Shown: positions 8,216-18,212 of the stretch, in pieces
How positions within the stretch are numbered: position 1 is the first letter of the stretch
Layout: each line of letters begins with the position of its first letter
Origin: Myxococcales bacterium
Lineage (GTDB): Bacteria > Myxococcota_A > UBA9042 > GCA-2863065
DNA length: 58,196 bases
Direction: 5' to 3'
Assembly: GCA_018780435.1 (NCBI GenBank)
Contig: JADMJS010000189.1
Coordinates: forward strand, 1 to 58,196
The notes under the pieces: generated by a model
Told to the model about the DNA's origin: nothing
Databases searched by the model: none
Seen by the model: only the letters and a program-made list of their open reading frames with translations
Translations under genes and position numbers: made by a program

Positions 8216-11200
8216 GTGCTTGAACGCCACTCTTCTCGAAAGCTCCGTGCCTTGCTCGTCGAGGACTCGGAGATGGACGCCGCCCTATTGGCACGTGAGC
8301 TCGTGCGCGGGGGCTACGAGCTCACGATGGATCGGGTCGAGACGGAACCAGCGATGCGAGCCGCGCTCGCACGGTCCGACTGGGACGTCATCATCTCGGA
8401 CTACTCGATGCCGCTCTTCAGCGCACCCGCGGCGCTCGAGCTCCTCAAGGGGACGGGGCGCGACATCCCCTTCATCATTGTCTCGGGTACCGTCAATGAG
8501 GACATCGCCATCGCGGCGATTCACGCCGGTGCAAAGGACTTCATGGCCAAAGGGCGGCTCGGGCGGCTCATCCCGGCCATCGAGCGTGAGCGCCGAGCGC
8601 ACGCGGCTCGAATCGAACGGGCTGCGATGCAGCGTGAGGTCGACGAGGCGCGCGAACGGCTACAAGCGATCCTCCGATTCGCGCCAGTCCTCATCACCGC
8701 GGTCGATGAAGAGGGGACCATCGAGTTCTTGAACCGCGCGCTCCAGGGGCGAGAGGTCGCCGAGCTCCTCGGGACGCGACTGGTGGACAATCTCGAAGAG
8801 CCGGGGCGTAGTCGGGTGACTCGAGCGCTACAGCGACTCACCGAGACCGGGGAGACCCAAGCTTTCGACGTCGACTACGTCGGCGCGTCGGGCCAAGCGT
8901 CGTGTTTCTCGTGCGTGATGGGGCCCATTCGCGACGGTGGTCGGTTCGCGGGCGCCGTGATCATCGCGCAGGACGTGACGGCCCTGAAACGCAGTCAAGC
9001 GCGACTCGCGGTCTCGGATCGTCTTGCGTCGGTCGGGAGTCTCGCCGCCGGAATCGCTCATGATTTCAACAATATCCTGAGTGTCATCCTGTCGTTTGCG
9101 ACCTTCGTTCATGACGATCTCGAGCGTGGCGACGAGCGCCGACGCGACCTCGAAGAGGTGCTGAAGGCGGCGGAACGGGCGGTCGCGCTCACGAGTCGGC
9201 TCATGCTCTTCGCGCGACAGCAACCCCGATCGGCCAAGCCCGTCGACTTGAACCTCCGGCTTGACCAATTGAAGTCCCTCCTCACGCAGTCGGTGACGTC
9301 GTCGATACGACTCGCTTTCGAGCCTGCGCAGCTACCGCCGGTCGTCTGCATCGACCCCGTGGAGTTCGACCAGCTCGTCCTGAACCTCGTGGTCAACGCA
9401 CGAGACGCGATGCCGACGGGCGGGGACCTCCGGGTGAGGCTCGAACACCCCGCCCCGGCGGCCGCGCTTGGCGCCGATGCCGAGACGGTGCGGCTCGTCG
9501 TCGAGGACACGGGCGTCGGCATGGATGACGTCGTCAAGGCACGCATCTTTGACCCCTTCTTCACCACCAAGGAGCCCGGAAAAGGGACGGGGCTCGGCCT
9601 CGCGACGTGTTTTGGGCTGGTCAAGCAGGCGGGCGGCCACATTGACATCCAAAGCCGGGTTGGCCACGGGACGACGTTCTCCGTGGAGCTGCCACGCTCG
9701 GGGGGTGACGTCGAGGCGACCGCGGCTCCGTTCGAGGACGTGCCGCTCGGACGAGGGCAGTCGATCTTGGTCGTGGAAGATGAAGCCGCGCTACGGCGGG
9801 CCACGATCCGACTCCTTCGGGACGCCGGTTATGTGACGCATGCGGCGGCCGATGGAAACGAGGCGCTCGCGCTCGTGGAGCAGCTCGGGTCGTCCGTCGA
9901 CCTCGTCCTCACCGACCTCGTCATGCCGGGGCTTGGCGGAGCTGAGCTCCACGCGGCCCTGCGGCGACGCCAGTCGGACGCGGCAGTGCTCTTCACGACG
10001 GGTTACGGGGCGGACGTGGCGAGGCTCGAAGGGCTCGACGTCCCAAACATCCTCTGGAAGCCCGTTAGGGAGCCCGACCTCCTTCGGGCCGTTGGGGCCG
10101 CGCTGGCCGGAAGGGCGTCGCGACCGCCGAGCCCCGGTGGGGCCTTGACGATGGCGGCTCCCGGGGTCGAGCTCGTCATCGTCGCGGTGGCCGACGACGT
10201 GGACAACATGGCGATCACCTCCATTCTGCGTTCGGCGGGTTACAGCGTCGCTCACGCGCCGGGTCTCGCGCTTGCTCGGAGCACGCTCGAGCGTCGGCCC
10301 GACGCGTGGTTCTTGGTTTGCGATGCCGTGCTTCCGGATGGGCGTGCGGACGACTTGCTTCGAGAGCTGCGCCTAACTCGACCGAAGATGGCGGGGCGCG
10401 TCGTCGTGCTCGCACCGGCAGACCCAAAGGGCGACGCCTTGCAGGAGCTTCAGGGCTTCCCGGTCTTGCCAAGGCCGATCAGCCCGAAACGAATCTTGGA
10501 GGTGCTGACCGTCGTGCCCGTGCTGCCGTCACGCCCCCGGCGGGACCCGCGGCCGACCAACGAACGGCTCGAAGTCCCCACGGTGTTGGACGTTGGACCA
10601 CGTCGCGAGCGGATCCTCTTCGTCGACGACGACGTCGCGCTCTTGTCCGCGGGAGAGCGTATCCTGGATCGGGCGGGGTTCGAGGTGGTCACGGCGACGA
10701 CGATCGCCGAAGCGCGAAATCAGCTGAGCCGGGGCGGTTACGACGCCGTGGTCACCGACATCGGGCTCCCCGACGGCGACGGTCTCGACCTCATCCCGTC
10801 GCTTCGGGGTGACAACCTCGAGGTCCCTGTGGTCATGGTGACCGGGGCGCCATCGGTGGCTACGGCTGCGAGGGCCGTGCGAAGTGGCGTCCACGAGTAC
10901 CTCGCCAAGCCCTTTCAGTCCGACGTGCTCGTGAAGGCAGTCCGCAGCGCGGTCGCGGCAGGTCGGGTGGCTCGGCTTCGCACGAAGCTCCTCGCGGCTC
11001 GGTTCGGTGGCGACGAGTTCGTCGGGGACCTCGAACGGACGGAGCGCCTCTTCGCGAGCGCGCTTGGGCAGATCCGAATGGTGTACCAGCCGATCATCCG
11101 AAGCAGCGACCGGTCGATCTACGGCTTCGAAGCGCTGCTTCGGTGTGACGAGAAGGCGCTCGCGTCACCCGCCAAGCTGCTGGCCGCGGCGGAGGTCCTC

Positions 11201-11809
11201 GGGCACGTGAACGAGCTCGGTCAGGCCACGCGAGCTTCGATCGCCGGCACCCTCGAGGCCTTCCCCGAGCGGCTCGAGATGATCTTCGTCAATGTCCACC
11301 CCGCCGAGGTCCAGTCCGGGATGCTCATGGCGGCGACGGACGCACTGTTGCCCTTCGCGCGACGCGTCATCATCGAGGTGACCGAGCGTGCATCGCTCGA
11401 AGGGACTCCTCAGATTCAGGATGAGTTACGGCGACTTCGAGATGCGGGTTATCGCATCGCCGTCGACGATCTCGGTGAAGGGTACGCGGGTCTGTCGAGC
11501 CTCGTGAACCTCCGCCCCGACATCTGCAAGATCGACATGTCGCTCGTTCGCGACATCGACCAGTCCCCGCTCAAGCGCGACATCGTGTCGGCGATCGTCG
11601 ACATGGCACGCCGCTCGGGGATCGGGGTCGTGGCCGAGGGCATCGAGACGGAGGCCGAGTGTGCCGTCGTCACGCGACTCGGATGTGACCTGCTCCAGGG
11701 CTACTTGTTTGCCCGCCCTGGGCCTCCTTTTCCGGCGGTTTCCTTTTCCGACGCTTTATCCGACGCTTCCCTTTCCGACGGTTTGAAGGTCCCGTCAGCC
11801 GTGCACTGA
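8216..11809 (+). CDS. Hybrid sensor kinase with four receiver domains and a C-terminal EAL phosphodiesterase domain
   Basis: 1197 residues, cytoplasmic. Order: receiver 1 (about 10-125, Asp62 in VIISDYSMP); PAS (about 155-265); kinase core with [11 protein letters not shown] (His282) and ATPase boxes [17 protein letters not shown] and [11 protein letters not shown]; receiver 2 (Asp567, LVLTDLVMP); receiver 3 (Asp703, LVCDAVLP); receiver 4 (Asp848, VVTDIGLP); EAL (about 950-1180). Receiver 3 lacks the usual Lys-Pro switch (reads LPRPIS), so it may be inert. The EAL domain keeps EALLR (Glu972), [35 protein letters not shown] and LLQGY, so hydrolysis of cyclic di-GMP is expected. The C-terminus is a low-complexity [13 protein letters not shown] tail. 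It overlaps the convergent edd 3' end by 15 bases. An AT-richer patch at 8031-8060 may hold the promoter. Confidence 0.93.
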   Translation: MLERHSSRKLRALLVEDSEMDAALLARELVRGGYELTMDRVETEPAMRAALARSDWDVIISDYSMPLFSAPAALELLKGTGRDIPFIIVSGTVNEDIAIAAIHAGAKDFMAKGRLGRLIPAIERERRAHAARIERAAMQREVDEARERLQAILRFAPVLITAVDEEGTIEFLNRALQGREVAELLGTRLVDNLEEPGRSRVTRALQRLTETGETQAFDVDYVGASGQASCFSCVMGPIRDGGRFAGAVIIAQDVTALKRSQARLAVSDRLASVGSLAAGIAHDFNNILSVILSFATFVHDDLERGDERRRDLEEVLKAAERAVALTSRLMLFARQQPRSAKPVDLNLRLDQLKSLLTQSVTSSIRLAFEPAQLPPVVCIDPVEFDQLVLNLVVNARDAMPTGGDLRVRLEHPAPAAALGADAETVRLVVEDTGVGMDDVVKARIFDPFFTTKEPGKGTGLGLATCFGLVKQAGGHIDIQSRVGHGTTFSVELPRSGGDVEATAAPFEDVPLGRGQSILVVEDEAALRRATIRLLRDAGYVTHAAADGNEALALVEQLGSSVDLVLTDLVMPGLGGAELHAALRRRQSDAAVLFTTGYGADVARLEGLDVPNILWKPVREPDLLRAVGAALAGRASRPPSPGGALTMAAPGVELVIVAVADDVDNMAITSILRSAGYSVAHAPGLALARSTLERRPDAWFLVCDAVLPDGRADDLLRELRLTRPKMAGRVVVLAPADPKGDALQELQGFPVLPRPISPKRILEVLTVVPVLPSRPRRDPRPTNERLEVPTVLDVGPRRERILFVDDDVALLSAGERILDRAGFEVVTATTIAEARNQLSRGGYDAVVTDIGLPDGDGLDLIPSLRGDNLEVPVVMVTGAPSVATAARAVRSGVHEYLAKPFQSDVLVKAVRSAVAAGRVARLRTKLLAARFGGDEFVGDLERTERLFASALGQIRMVYQPIIRSSDRSIYGFEALLRCDEKALASPAKLLAAAEVLGHVNELGQATRASIAGTLEAFPERLEMIFVNVHPAEVQSGMLMAATDALLPFARRVIIEVTERASLEGTPQIQDELRRLRDAGYRIAVDDLGEGYAGLSSLVNLRPDICKIDMSLVRDIDQSPLKRDIVSAIVDMARRSGIGVVAEGIETEAECAVVTRLGCDLLQGYLFARPGPPFPAVSFSDALSDASLSDGLKVPSAVH

Positions 11810-13672
11810 AAGCGAGGCGCCAGTCTCCGCACCGGACGCGTGCGCGCGGAAGAGCCCGAAGAGCTCGCGTCCCATTCCGGCGACGTTGCCCGAGAGGTCC
11901 GGCACGGCCGGCGTGCGTGCGGAAAGGACCTCCGGCGTGACGAGGAGCTCGAGGGTCCCGGCGCGGGCGTCGAGGCGGATGACGTCTCCATCCTGCACGA
12001 GAGCGAGCACCCCACCCGCGAGGGACTCCGGGGTGACGTGGATCGCGGCAGGGACCTTGCCGGACGCGCCGGACATGCGGCCGTCCGTCACGAGCGCGAC
12101 CTTGAACCCCTTGTCGAGCACGATGGAGAGCTGGGGCGTGAGCTTGTGGAGTTCGGGCATGCCGTTCGCACGGGGGCCTTGGAAACGCACGACCGCGACG
12201 TGATCGCGATAGAGCTCGCCTCGGTCGAAGGCCGCGAGGAGGTCCTCCTGACTATGGAAGACGAGGGCGGGGGCTTCAACGACGTGGTGCTCCGGCTTCA
12301 CGGCCGAGACCTTGATGACGGCGCGACCGAGGTTGCCTTCGAGGACCACGAGGCCACCGGTCTCCGCGAAGGGCGCCGATGCCCCGGTGAGGACGGACGA
12401 GTCGAGCGACGCGGCGGGGGATGGGATCCAGACGAGCTCGTCGTCTTCGAGGGTCGCGGTGTGCACGTAGCGTCGCAGACCGTGGCCCGCGACAGTCTCC
12501 ACGTCCTCGTGAAGGAGGCCGGCGTCGAGCAGCTCGCGCACGAGGAAGCCGACGCCGCCGGCGGCGTGGAAGGCGTTTACGTCGGCGAGACCGTTCGGGT
12601 AGATGCGGCAGAGCAGGGGGACGACGTGGCTGAGACCGGAGAGGTCGTCCCAGTTGATGATGACGCCGGCCGCTCGGGCCATGGCGATGAGGTGGATGGT
12701 GTGGTTCGTGCTGCCGCCGGTCGCGTGCAGGGCGACGATGGCGTTCACGAAGGTCTTGGGCGAGGCGATCTTCCAGAGCGGAGTGGTCAGGTCCTCGGGC
12801 AGCCGCGCGAGCTCGATGGCCCTCTCGGCCGCGGCGCGCGTGAGGGCGTCGCGGAGGGGCGTGTTTGGGTTTGGGAAGCTGGCACCCGGGAGGTGCAGTC
12901 CCATGATCTCCATGAGCATCTGGTTCGAGTTGGCCGTGCCATAGAAGGTGCAGGTTCCGGGACCGTGATAGGCCCGTGACTCCGCGGCAAGCAAGCCCTT
13001 GCGGTCGAGCTCGCCCTTGGCGAACGCGACGCGGAGGCGGCGCTTCTCGTCGTTCGAGAGGCCGGTCGTCATGGGCCCGGCGGGCACGAAGAGGATCGGG
13101 AGCTGCCCGAAGCTGAGTGCACCCATCAAGAGGCCGGGGACGATCTTGTCGCACACGCCGAGGCAGAGCGCGGCGTCGAAGAGGTTGTGCGAGAGCGCGA
13201 TCGCCGTGGACATCGCGATGACGTCTCGGCTGAAGAGCGAGAGCTCCATACCTTCGGCGCCCTGCGTGACGCCGTCGCACATGGCCGGGACGCCCCCCGC
13301 GAACTGAGCGACAGCGCCTTGGGCGAGGGCGGCCTCTTTGATGAGTGCCGGGAAGGTGCTGAGGGGCTCGTGCGCCGACAGGATGTCGTTATAGGCGGAC
13401 ACGATGGCCAGATTCGGCTGCTGCTCGTCTTGCATGGCCAGCTTGTCGAGCGACCGGCACGCCGCCATGCCGTGTGCCAGGTTCGAGCAATCGAGCCCGT
13501 GTCGTCGCGGCGCGGCGCTCCGGGCCGCCCGCATCCGTGCTTCGTAGGCGGCCCGGGTGTCTCGGCTACGCGCCTCAATGCGGGCCGTGATCTCGGCCAG
13601 GACGGGGTGCAAGGGGACGGCGGGGCCGTTCGATACCGCGATGTAGAGCGCTTGTGCGTTGAGGGTAGTCAC
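11795..13672 (-). CDS. edd: Phosphogluconate dehydratase (Entner-Doudoroff)
   Basis: Converts 6-phosphogluconate to 2-keto-3-deoxy-6-phosphogluconate. About 625 residues from GTG 13672, close to the usual ~600. The sequence follows the E. coli enzyme along its length: GNLAHG-like [23 protein letters not shown] [120 protein letters not shown] and [19 protein letters not shown]. The Cys residues of the first motifs are the expected Fe-S ligands. The GTG overlaps the upstream stop (GTGA) with GGGAG ahead of it, so translation is coupled to the DUF3817 gene. A longer in-frame extension to 13855 is rejected for this reason. Confidence 0.95.
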   Translation of the reverse strand: MTTLNAQALYIAVSNGPAVPLHPVLAEITARIEARSRDTRAAYEARMRAARSAAPRRHGLDCSNLAHGMAACRSLDKLAMQDEQQPNLAIVSAYNDILSAHEPLSTFPALIKEAALAQGAVAQFAGGVPAMCDGVTQGAEGMELSLFSRDVIAMSTAIALSHNLFDAALCLGVCDKIVPGLLMGALSFGQLPILFVPAGPMTTGLSNDEKRRLRVAFAKGELDRKGLLAAESRAYHGPGTCTFYGTANSNQMLMEIMGLHLPGASFPNPNTPLRDALTRAAAERAIELARLPEDLTTPLWKIASPKTFVNAIVALHATGGSTNHTIHLIAMARAAGVIINWDDLSGLSHVVPLLCRIYPNGLADVNAFHAAGGVGFLVRELLDAGLLHEDVETVAGHGLRRYVHTATLEDDELVWIPSPAASLDSSVLTGASAPFAETGGLVVLEGNLGRAVIKVSAVKPEHHVVEAPALVFHSQEDLLAAFDRGELYRDHVAVVRFQGPRANGMPELHKLTPQLSIVLDKGFKVALVTDGRMSGASGKVPAAIHVTPESLAGGVLALVQDGDVIRLDARAGTLELLVTPEVLSARTPAVPDLSGNVAGMGRELFGLFRAHASGAETGASLSVHG

Positions 13673-13998
13673 GAGGGGCTCCCGGACTCGAGCTCGCGCT
13701 TCAGCAGCTTGTCGAGTGGAAACAGGCCGAAGGGCACCAGGGTCCAGGCGAAGACGATCCCCGTGCGAGCGAGGCTCCACCCGCGGAGGTGGGCGCTTTG
13801 AAGGAGCACGGGAATGAGGAGCACGAAGAGGAGGCCGTGGATCATACCGACCCACGAGACCGCCTTCGGGAGACCGGCGGCGTACTTCAAGGGCATAGCG
13901 ACCAGCAGGAGAAGCAGGTAGGAGCAGCCTTCGATGAAGCAGATTCGCTTCAGGCGGCGCAGCGCGTCGTCTCGTTCAGTGGCATCGGCAGTGGACAT
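13669..13998 (-). CDS. DUF3817-type small integral membrane protein
   Basis: 109 residues with about three hydrophobic helices: [18 protein letters not shown], a segment with [17 protein letters not shown], and [20 protein letters not shown]. The pattern of a Glu-Gly in helix 1, Trp-Val-Gly-His-Gly in helix 2 and a Pro-Phe-Gly end matches the DUF3817 family (YdzA-like). Its function is unknown. ATG 13998 with GAGG upstream gives the usual family length; a longer frame to 14148 adds a non-homologous Arg/Pro-rich extension. It sits between pgl (31-base gap) and edd (GTGA overlap), inside a sugar-acid operon, so a role in carbohydrate uptake or regulation is possible but unproven. Confidence 0.8.
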   Translation of the reverse strand: MSTADATERDDALRRLKRICFIEGCSYLLLLLVAMPLKYAAGLPKAVSWVGMIHGLLFVLLIPVLLQSAHLRGWSLARTGIVFAWTLVPFGLFPLDKLLKRELESGSPS

Positions 13999-14029
13999 GG
14001 CGCTTACCTCGGGAGGTCTCTCGGGGACG

Positions 14030-14677
14030 TCAAGGGGACCAAAAGACCTGAAGCGGCGCCGCCGCGTGCACGCGGGCGATGGGCAGCCGGGCCGTCCCGG
14101 CAGTGGACGACGCGATGGCGGCATCGAAGACCGATCGTTTGTCGGCACCGGTGATGTGGAGGAAGCGGGCGCGGCTTTGGGCCAGCGCCGCGAGGGTGAG
14201 CGTGAGCCGCGGATGAGGCGCGATGGATGGCGTGACGGGCGCCACGAGCGCGGTGCCCTCCGGATCGAGGAGCGTGTCTCGATCGGGCGCTTCCGGGAAG
14301 AGCGACGCCGTGTGGCCGTCGGCGCCCATGCCCAGGACGACCGCCGTGAAGGGCAAGAGCGGGCGGATGGCGTCCTCGAGGAGAGGGATCCAGGTCGCGG
14401 CCGAGGCGGCGTGTCCGGCCGTCAGCAGGTGCTCGCGCACGAGCCGCTCGTTCGAGTCGCGATGGTCCGGAGGCACTTGGCGTTCGTCCGCGAGGAGCAC
14501 CGACACGCGTGCCCACGGCAGGACCCGGTCCCGCAGCGCGTGGAAGAAGGGCAGGGGCGTGCTCCCGCCAGAGACGACCAGGGACGCGGGCCGCCCGAGC
14601 GCGAGCGTGTGCGCGAGGGCGGTACTGACTGCCGTCGCGAGGCGATCGGCGCACTCCGCGGGCGAGGACGACTCCAT
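14030..14677 (-). CDS. pgl: 6-phosphogluconolactonase
   Basis: Hydrolyses 6-phosphogluconolactone to 6-phosphogluconate, the step between zwf and edd. 215 residues, DevB/NagB-like fold. Motifs seen: LVVSGGSTPLPFF, VLLADERQVPPDHRDSNERL and GMGADGHTASLFP, the family signature set. ATG 14677 overlaps the zwf stop by one base (TGATG), which fixes the start and implies translational coupling. An in-frame ATG seven codons upstream would sit within zwf and is less likely. Confidence 0.94.
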   Translation of the reverse strand: MESSSPAECADRLATAVSTALAHTLALGRPASLVVSGGSTPLPFFHALRDRVLPWARVSVLLADERQVPPDHRDSNERLVREHLLTAGHAASAATWIPLLEDAIRPLLPFTAVVLGMGADGHTASLFPEAPDRDTLLDPEGTALVAPVTPSIAPHPRLTLTLAALAQSRARFLHITGADKRSVFDAAIASSTAGTARLPIARVHAAAPLQVFWSP

Positions 14678-16266
14678 CACGCGTTGTCCTCGGGCCAAGT
14701 GTGCTGATTACGCCCGAGGAGCTGTACGGCCTTCGAGGGCCCCCACGAGCCGGACACGTACGGCTTGCAGCGCACCTCGTGCTCTTCCCAGCCGCGCAGG
14801 ATGTGATCCGTCCAGGACCATGCGGCTTCGACCTCGTCACGGCGCATGAAGAGCGTCGGGTCGCCGCGTGTGACATCGAGGAGGAGGCGCTCGTAGGCGG
14901 AGAGAGAGCGCCCGGCGAACGCCGTGGCGAGGTTCAGGTCCAAGCTGACCGGCTTCAGTCGCATGTGCCGACCGGGCTGCTTGACCATCATCTGGAGGCG
15001 GATCCCCTCGTCAGGCTGGAGTCGGATGACGAGCCGGTTGGCGTCGAGGGCGCCCGGGCGACCATCGCCGTTGCCGCCAGTGCGGTTACTGAAGATGTTG
15101 TGCGGCACCGGTTCGAATTGAACGATGATCTCGGACAAACGCTCGTGCATGCGCTTCCCCGTCCGCAGGTAGAAGGGAATGCCGGCCCAGCGCCAGTTGT
15201 CGATGTCCACTTGCATCGAGACGTAGGTCTCGACGTCGCTGTCGGGAGCGACGCCCGCTTCGTCGATGTAGCCGTTCACCGAGCGCCCGCCGATAGCGCC
15301 CGCCGTGTATTGCCCGCGCACCGTCTTCTCGCGCACGGTCTCGCCGATGATCGGCCGTAATGCGCTGAGAACCTTGAGCTTCTCGTCGCGGACCGAGTCC
15401 GGATGCAGCGACGCCGGCGGCTCCATCGCGACGAGACAGAGGAGCTGGATGAGGTGGTTTTGCACCATGTCGCGGAGGGCGCCGGCCGTCTCGTAGTAGG
15501 GTGCTCGGTCTTCCACACCGAGCGTCTCGGCGACCGTGATCTGCACGTACTCGATACGGCCTCGGCGCCAGAGCGGCTCGAAGAGCGCGTTGCCGAAACG
15601 GAGGCAGAGGAGGTTCTGGACCGTCTCTTTGCCGAGGTAGTGGTCGATTCGAAAGACCTGCGCTTCGTCGATGTGCTCGGAGATCTGTTGGTTGATGGCG
15701 CGCGCCGACGCGAGGTCGCGACCGATGGGCTTCTCGATGACGACGCGGCTCGCCGCGTTCAGGAAGCCGCAGCGACCGAGCGTCCGGCAGATCGGGCCGA
15801 AGAGGCGCGGCGGCGTCGCGAGGTAATAGGTGCGGGGGCGGTTTGGCGCCTCGGCGAAGAAGGGGCCGAGGGTCCCAAGCTGGGTCTCGTCAGCGCCGTC
15901 GAGCTCCCGGTAGACCACCCGGGCCAAGAAGCGGTTCGCGACATCGCGGTTGTACTCGGCGGCCGTCGTCCCTTGTTCGATGGCTTCGGCCATCATCGCC
16001 CGATACTCGTCGTCCGTCATCGCCTTGCGGCCGATGCCCACCACGCGGGACTGTTCCGGAATGTGTCCGTCCCGATAGAGCTCGTAGAGTGATGGCAGAA
16101 GTTTCTTTTGCGCGAGGTCGCCGTGACCGCCGAAGACGACGATGTCGAGCTCGATCGGCGCGGACGGCGATCCTACGCGGGTGGCGGAGGCGGGCCCCGT
16201 GTCCGTGGGGTATCGGTAAGGGGCGGTATCGGCGAACTTAGGATCGGGGAGCGGTAGGCTGGACAT
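14677..16266 (-). CDS. zwf: Glucose-6-phosphate 1-dehydrogenase
   Basis: Oxidises glucose 6-phosphate to the lactone, first step of the oxidative and Entner-Doudoroff routes. 529 residues. The nucleotide-binding start reads VVFGGHGDLAQKKLLPSLY, the family GxxGDLAxxKL. The active-site motif RIDHYLGKETVQN is intact. Further conserved stretches are VIEKPIGRDLASA, NHLIQLLCLVAMEPP, FYLRTGKRM and YERLLLDVTRGD. An extra ~30 residues precede the Rossmann start, so the true start could be slightly downstream. It heads the operon zwf-pgl-DUF3817-edd, divergent from eda. Confidence 0.95.
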   Translation of the reverse strand: MSSLPLPDPKFADTAPYRYPTDTGPASATRVGSPSAPIELDIVVFGGHGDLAQKKLLPSLYELYRDGHIPEQSRVVGIGRKAMTDDEYRAMMAEAIEQGTTAAEYNRDVANRFLARVVYRELDGADETQLGTLGPFFAEAPNRPRTYYLATPPRLFGPICRTLGRCGFLNAASRVVIEKPIGRDLASARAINQQISEHIDEAQVFRIDHYLGKETVQNLLCLRFGNALFEPLWRRGRIEYVQITVAETLGVEDRAPYYETAGALRDMVQNHLIQLLCLVAMEPPASLHPDSVRDEKLKVLSALRPIIGETVREKTVRGQYTAGAIGGRSVNGYIDEAGVAPDSDVETYVSMQVDIDNWRWAGIPFYLRTGKRMHERLSEIIVQFEPVPHNIFSNRTGGNGDGRPGALDANRLVIRLQPDEGIRLQMMVKQPGRHMRLKPVSLDLNLATAFAGRSLSAYERLLLDVTRGDPTLFMRRDEVEAAWSWTDHILRGWEEHEVRCKPYVSGSWGPSKAVQLLGRNQHTWPEDNA

Positions 16267-16326
16267 CGGTGGCCTTAGTCGGGCCGAACGCGCTGAGGCG
16301 ACACGGTCCGTCAGGAGTGCGGGTGC

Positions 16327-16354
16327 AGGGTATCCCTCACGCGCGGGCGGTCAA
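16327..16354 (-). promoter_or_regulatory. Candidate zwf promoter
   Basis: On the minus strand TTGACC (16354-16349), a 16-base spacer, then TACCCT (16332-16327). The -35 matches five of six sigma-70 consensus bases; the -10 is weak. The spacer contains one arm of the inverted repeat at 16334-16376. Confidence 0.4.
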
Positions 16355-16376
16355 ATCTATGGGGCGAGCGTGAGGG
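16334..16376. promoter_or_regulatory. Nine-base inverted repeat between zwf and eda (possible operator)
   Basis: CCCTCACGC at 16334-16342 and its exact reverse complement GCGTGAGGG at 16368-16376, separated by 25 bases. Arm centres are 34 bases apart, about three helical turns. It lies in the divergent promoter region and overlaps the candidate zwf promoter, the position expected of a repressor site controlling both directions. No regulator gene is adjacent. A second overlapping stem, GCGAGCG/CGCTCGC at 16364-16385, is also present. Confidence 0.45.
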
Positions 16377-16448
16377 GGCGCTCGCTCGCGTGACACGGGG
16401 GAGCACAGGCGGTACATCCGCCCGAGATCCGGCCCCAAGGAGCTGCAC

Positions 16449-17081
16449 GTGCACGTGAAAGAAGTCATCGACGCCGCCCCCGTCATCGCGGTCGTCACCA
16501 TCGATCGCGTCGAAGACGCCGTACCCATCGCCGAGGCGTTGGTCGAAGGCGGGATCCTCGGCGTCGAAGTGACGTTGCGGTCGCCGGCGGCACTCGGTGC
16601 CATCGCGGCCATCGCGCGTTCGGTGCCGCGCGCTCTCATCGGCGCCGGCACGATTCGAGACGCCGAGCAGGTGGCCCGGGCGACGGACGCGGGTGCCCGT
16701 TTCCTCGTCAGCCCTGGCGCGACCCCGCGACTCCTCGAGGTCGTCGCGCGGCTCGGGCTCCCGTATCTACCCGGCGTTGCGACACTCTCGGAGGCGATGG
16801 CGGCGACCGACTATGGCTTCGATCACCTGAAGCTCTTCCCGGCCGCGACGGTGGGCCTCGATTTCCTCAAGTCGGCGCTTCCGGTGCTGCCCGAGGTCCG
16901 ATTTTGCCCCACGGGTGGCATCACGGAAGCGAATGCGGCCTCCTGGCTCGCCCTCCCGAACGTCGGTTGTGTAGGCGGCTCCTGGCTGGTCCCGAAAGAC
17001 GCCGTCGCGTCCGGGCGCTTCGACGTCATCGTGGCGAAAGCGCGCGCGGCCTCGGCGTTGCGGGCGCCGTCCGTGCCATAG
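16449..17081 (+). CDS. eda: 2-keto-3-deoxy-6-phosphogluconate aldolase
   Basis: Cleaves KDPG to pyruvate and glyceraldehyde 3-phosphate, the last Entner-Doudoroff step. 210 residues, the normal size for this class I aldolase. It has GVEVTLRSPAAL (catalytic Glu region), GAGTIRDAEQ, FLVSPGATP, LPYLPGVATLSEAM and FDHLKLFPA with the Schiff-base Lys, then CPTGGITEANA and VGGSWLVP. GTG 16449 has AAGGAG 6 bases upstream, a good start. Divergent from zwf with 182 bases between them; convergent with dus, leaving 18 bases. Confidence 0.95.
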   Translation: MHVKEVIDAAPVIAVVTIDRVEDAVPIAEALVEGGILGVEVTLRSPAALGAIAAIARSVPRALIGAGTIRDAEQVARATDAGARFLVSPGATPRLLEVVARLGLPYLPGVATLSEAMAATDYGFDHLKLFPAATVGLDFLKSALPVLPEVRFCPTGGITEANAASWLALPNVGCVGGSWLVPKDAVASGRFDVIVAKARAASALRAPSVP

Positions 17082-17099
17082 CCCGCGCTCACCGCGGCC

Positions 17100-18143
17100 T
17101 CAGCAGCCCAGCCACGTCCGCAGGGCGGCGAGCGCCGCTTCGAGCTCGACTTCGCGAAGGACCACGTCGCGCCACGTGCGTCCGTCGACGTTCGTGGCGC
17201 TGTCGCCGTCCGGGAGCGTCTCCGCCATGAGCTTGATGAGCTGTTTGAGCTTGCCGAGCGCGCGTCGTCGCCCTCCCTCCTCCGTACCGCGGGCCGGGTT
17301 GAACATCGCCAGCAGCGCCTCGACGTAGGTCTCGATGAAGGCGAGCTGCTCCACGGCCGTCGGCGCAGAGAACACCTCGCCGCGCAGCCAGGCGCCGATC
17401 TCCCGGAAACACCAGGGGTTGCGCAGCGCTCCTCTCCCGATCATGACGCCGGCGCAGCCGGTCTCGCGGAACATCGCGTCCGCGCTCGCGATGTCGATGA
17501 CGTCGCCGTTCCCGAGCACTGGGATCGACACGGCGGCGACGGTCTCTGCGATGGCGCGCACGTCGCGAGTGCCACCGTAGCCGTCGTCGCGCGTGCGCCA
17601 GTGGACCGTGAGGGCGTCGACGCCTTCGCCTTCGAATCGCCGAGCGAGCTCGGGCGCGTTCCGCTGGTCCGGGGAGAATCCGGTCCGCATCTTCACGGTG
17701 AGAGGGATGGACACGGCCCGGCGGACGGCGCGGACGATCGCGAGGGCCAGCTCGGGTTCACGCATCAAGGACGAGCCACCGGAGTGGCAGACGACCTTCT
17801 TGGCCGGGCAGCCCATGTTGATGTCGAGGATAGTGGCGCCGTGCGCTTCGAGGAGGTGCGCCGCCTCCGCCATGAGCTCCGGCTCACGGCCGTAGATCTG
17901 GAGGGCGATGGGGACCTCCTCCGGGTCGAAGGCCGCGACTTCCCAGACGTTTCGGTCGCCGCGAGCGATGCCCTTCGAGGCGATGAACTCGCTGTAGACG
18001 AGGCCCGTTCCGCCGACGGTGCGAAGCGCGCGCCGGAACGCGACGTCGGTGACGCCCTCCATCGGCGCGAGCACGAGGTTCGTGGCGATCGAGGTGTCCC
18101 GAACGCGATAGGAGGTCGGATGGCCTGGGGTGAGGGCGCTCAT
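17100..18143 (-). CDS. dus: tRNA-dihydrouridine synthase
   Basis: FMN enzyme that reduces uridines in tRNA D-loops. 347 residues. The barrel start LVLAPMEGVTDVAFRR, the YSEFIASKG segment, ALQIYGREPE, ILDINMGCPAKKVVCHSGGS (with the catalytic Cys region), LTVKMRTGF, LTVHWRTRDDGY, PVLGNGDVID and GVMIGRGALRNPWCF are all family motifs. The overall form is closest to the DusB/NifR3 type, but the subfamily is not certain. An HxR-like WRTR replaces the common HGRTR. A C-terminal helical domain is present. Confidence 0.92.
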   Translation of the reverse strand: MSALTPGHPTSYRVRDTSIATNLVLAPMEGVTDVAFRRALRTVGGTGLVYSEFIASKGIARGDRNVWEVAAFDPEEVPIALQIYGREPELMAEAAHLLEAHGATILDINMGCPAKKVVCHSGGSSLMREPELALAIVRAVRRAVSIPLTVKMRTGFSPDQRNAPELARRFEGEGVDALTVHWRTRDDGYGGTRDVRAIAETVAAVSIPVLGNGDVIDIASADAMFRETGCAGVMIGRGALRNPWCFREIGAWLRGEVFSAPTAVEQLAFIETYVEALLAMFNPARGTEEGGRRRALGKLKQLIKLMAETLPDGDSATNVDGRTWRDVVLREVELEAALAALRTWLGC

Positions 18144-18212
18144 CGTGGTGCGGCGGTTACCACAGGCTGAGCGAGGGGCGAAGGTCGAAGTGGCGTGGCG
18201 GCACCCTGGGCC

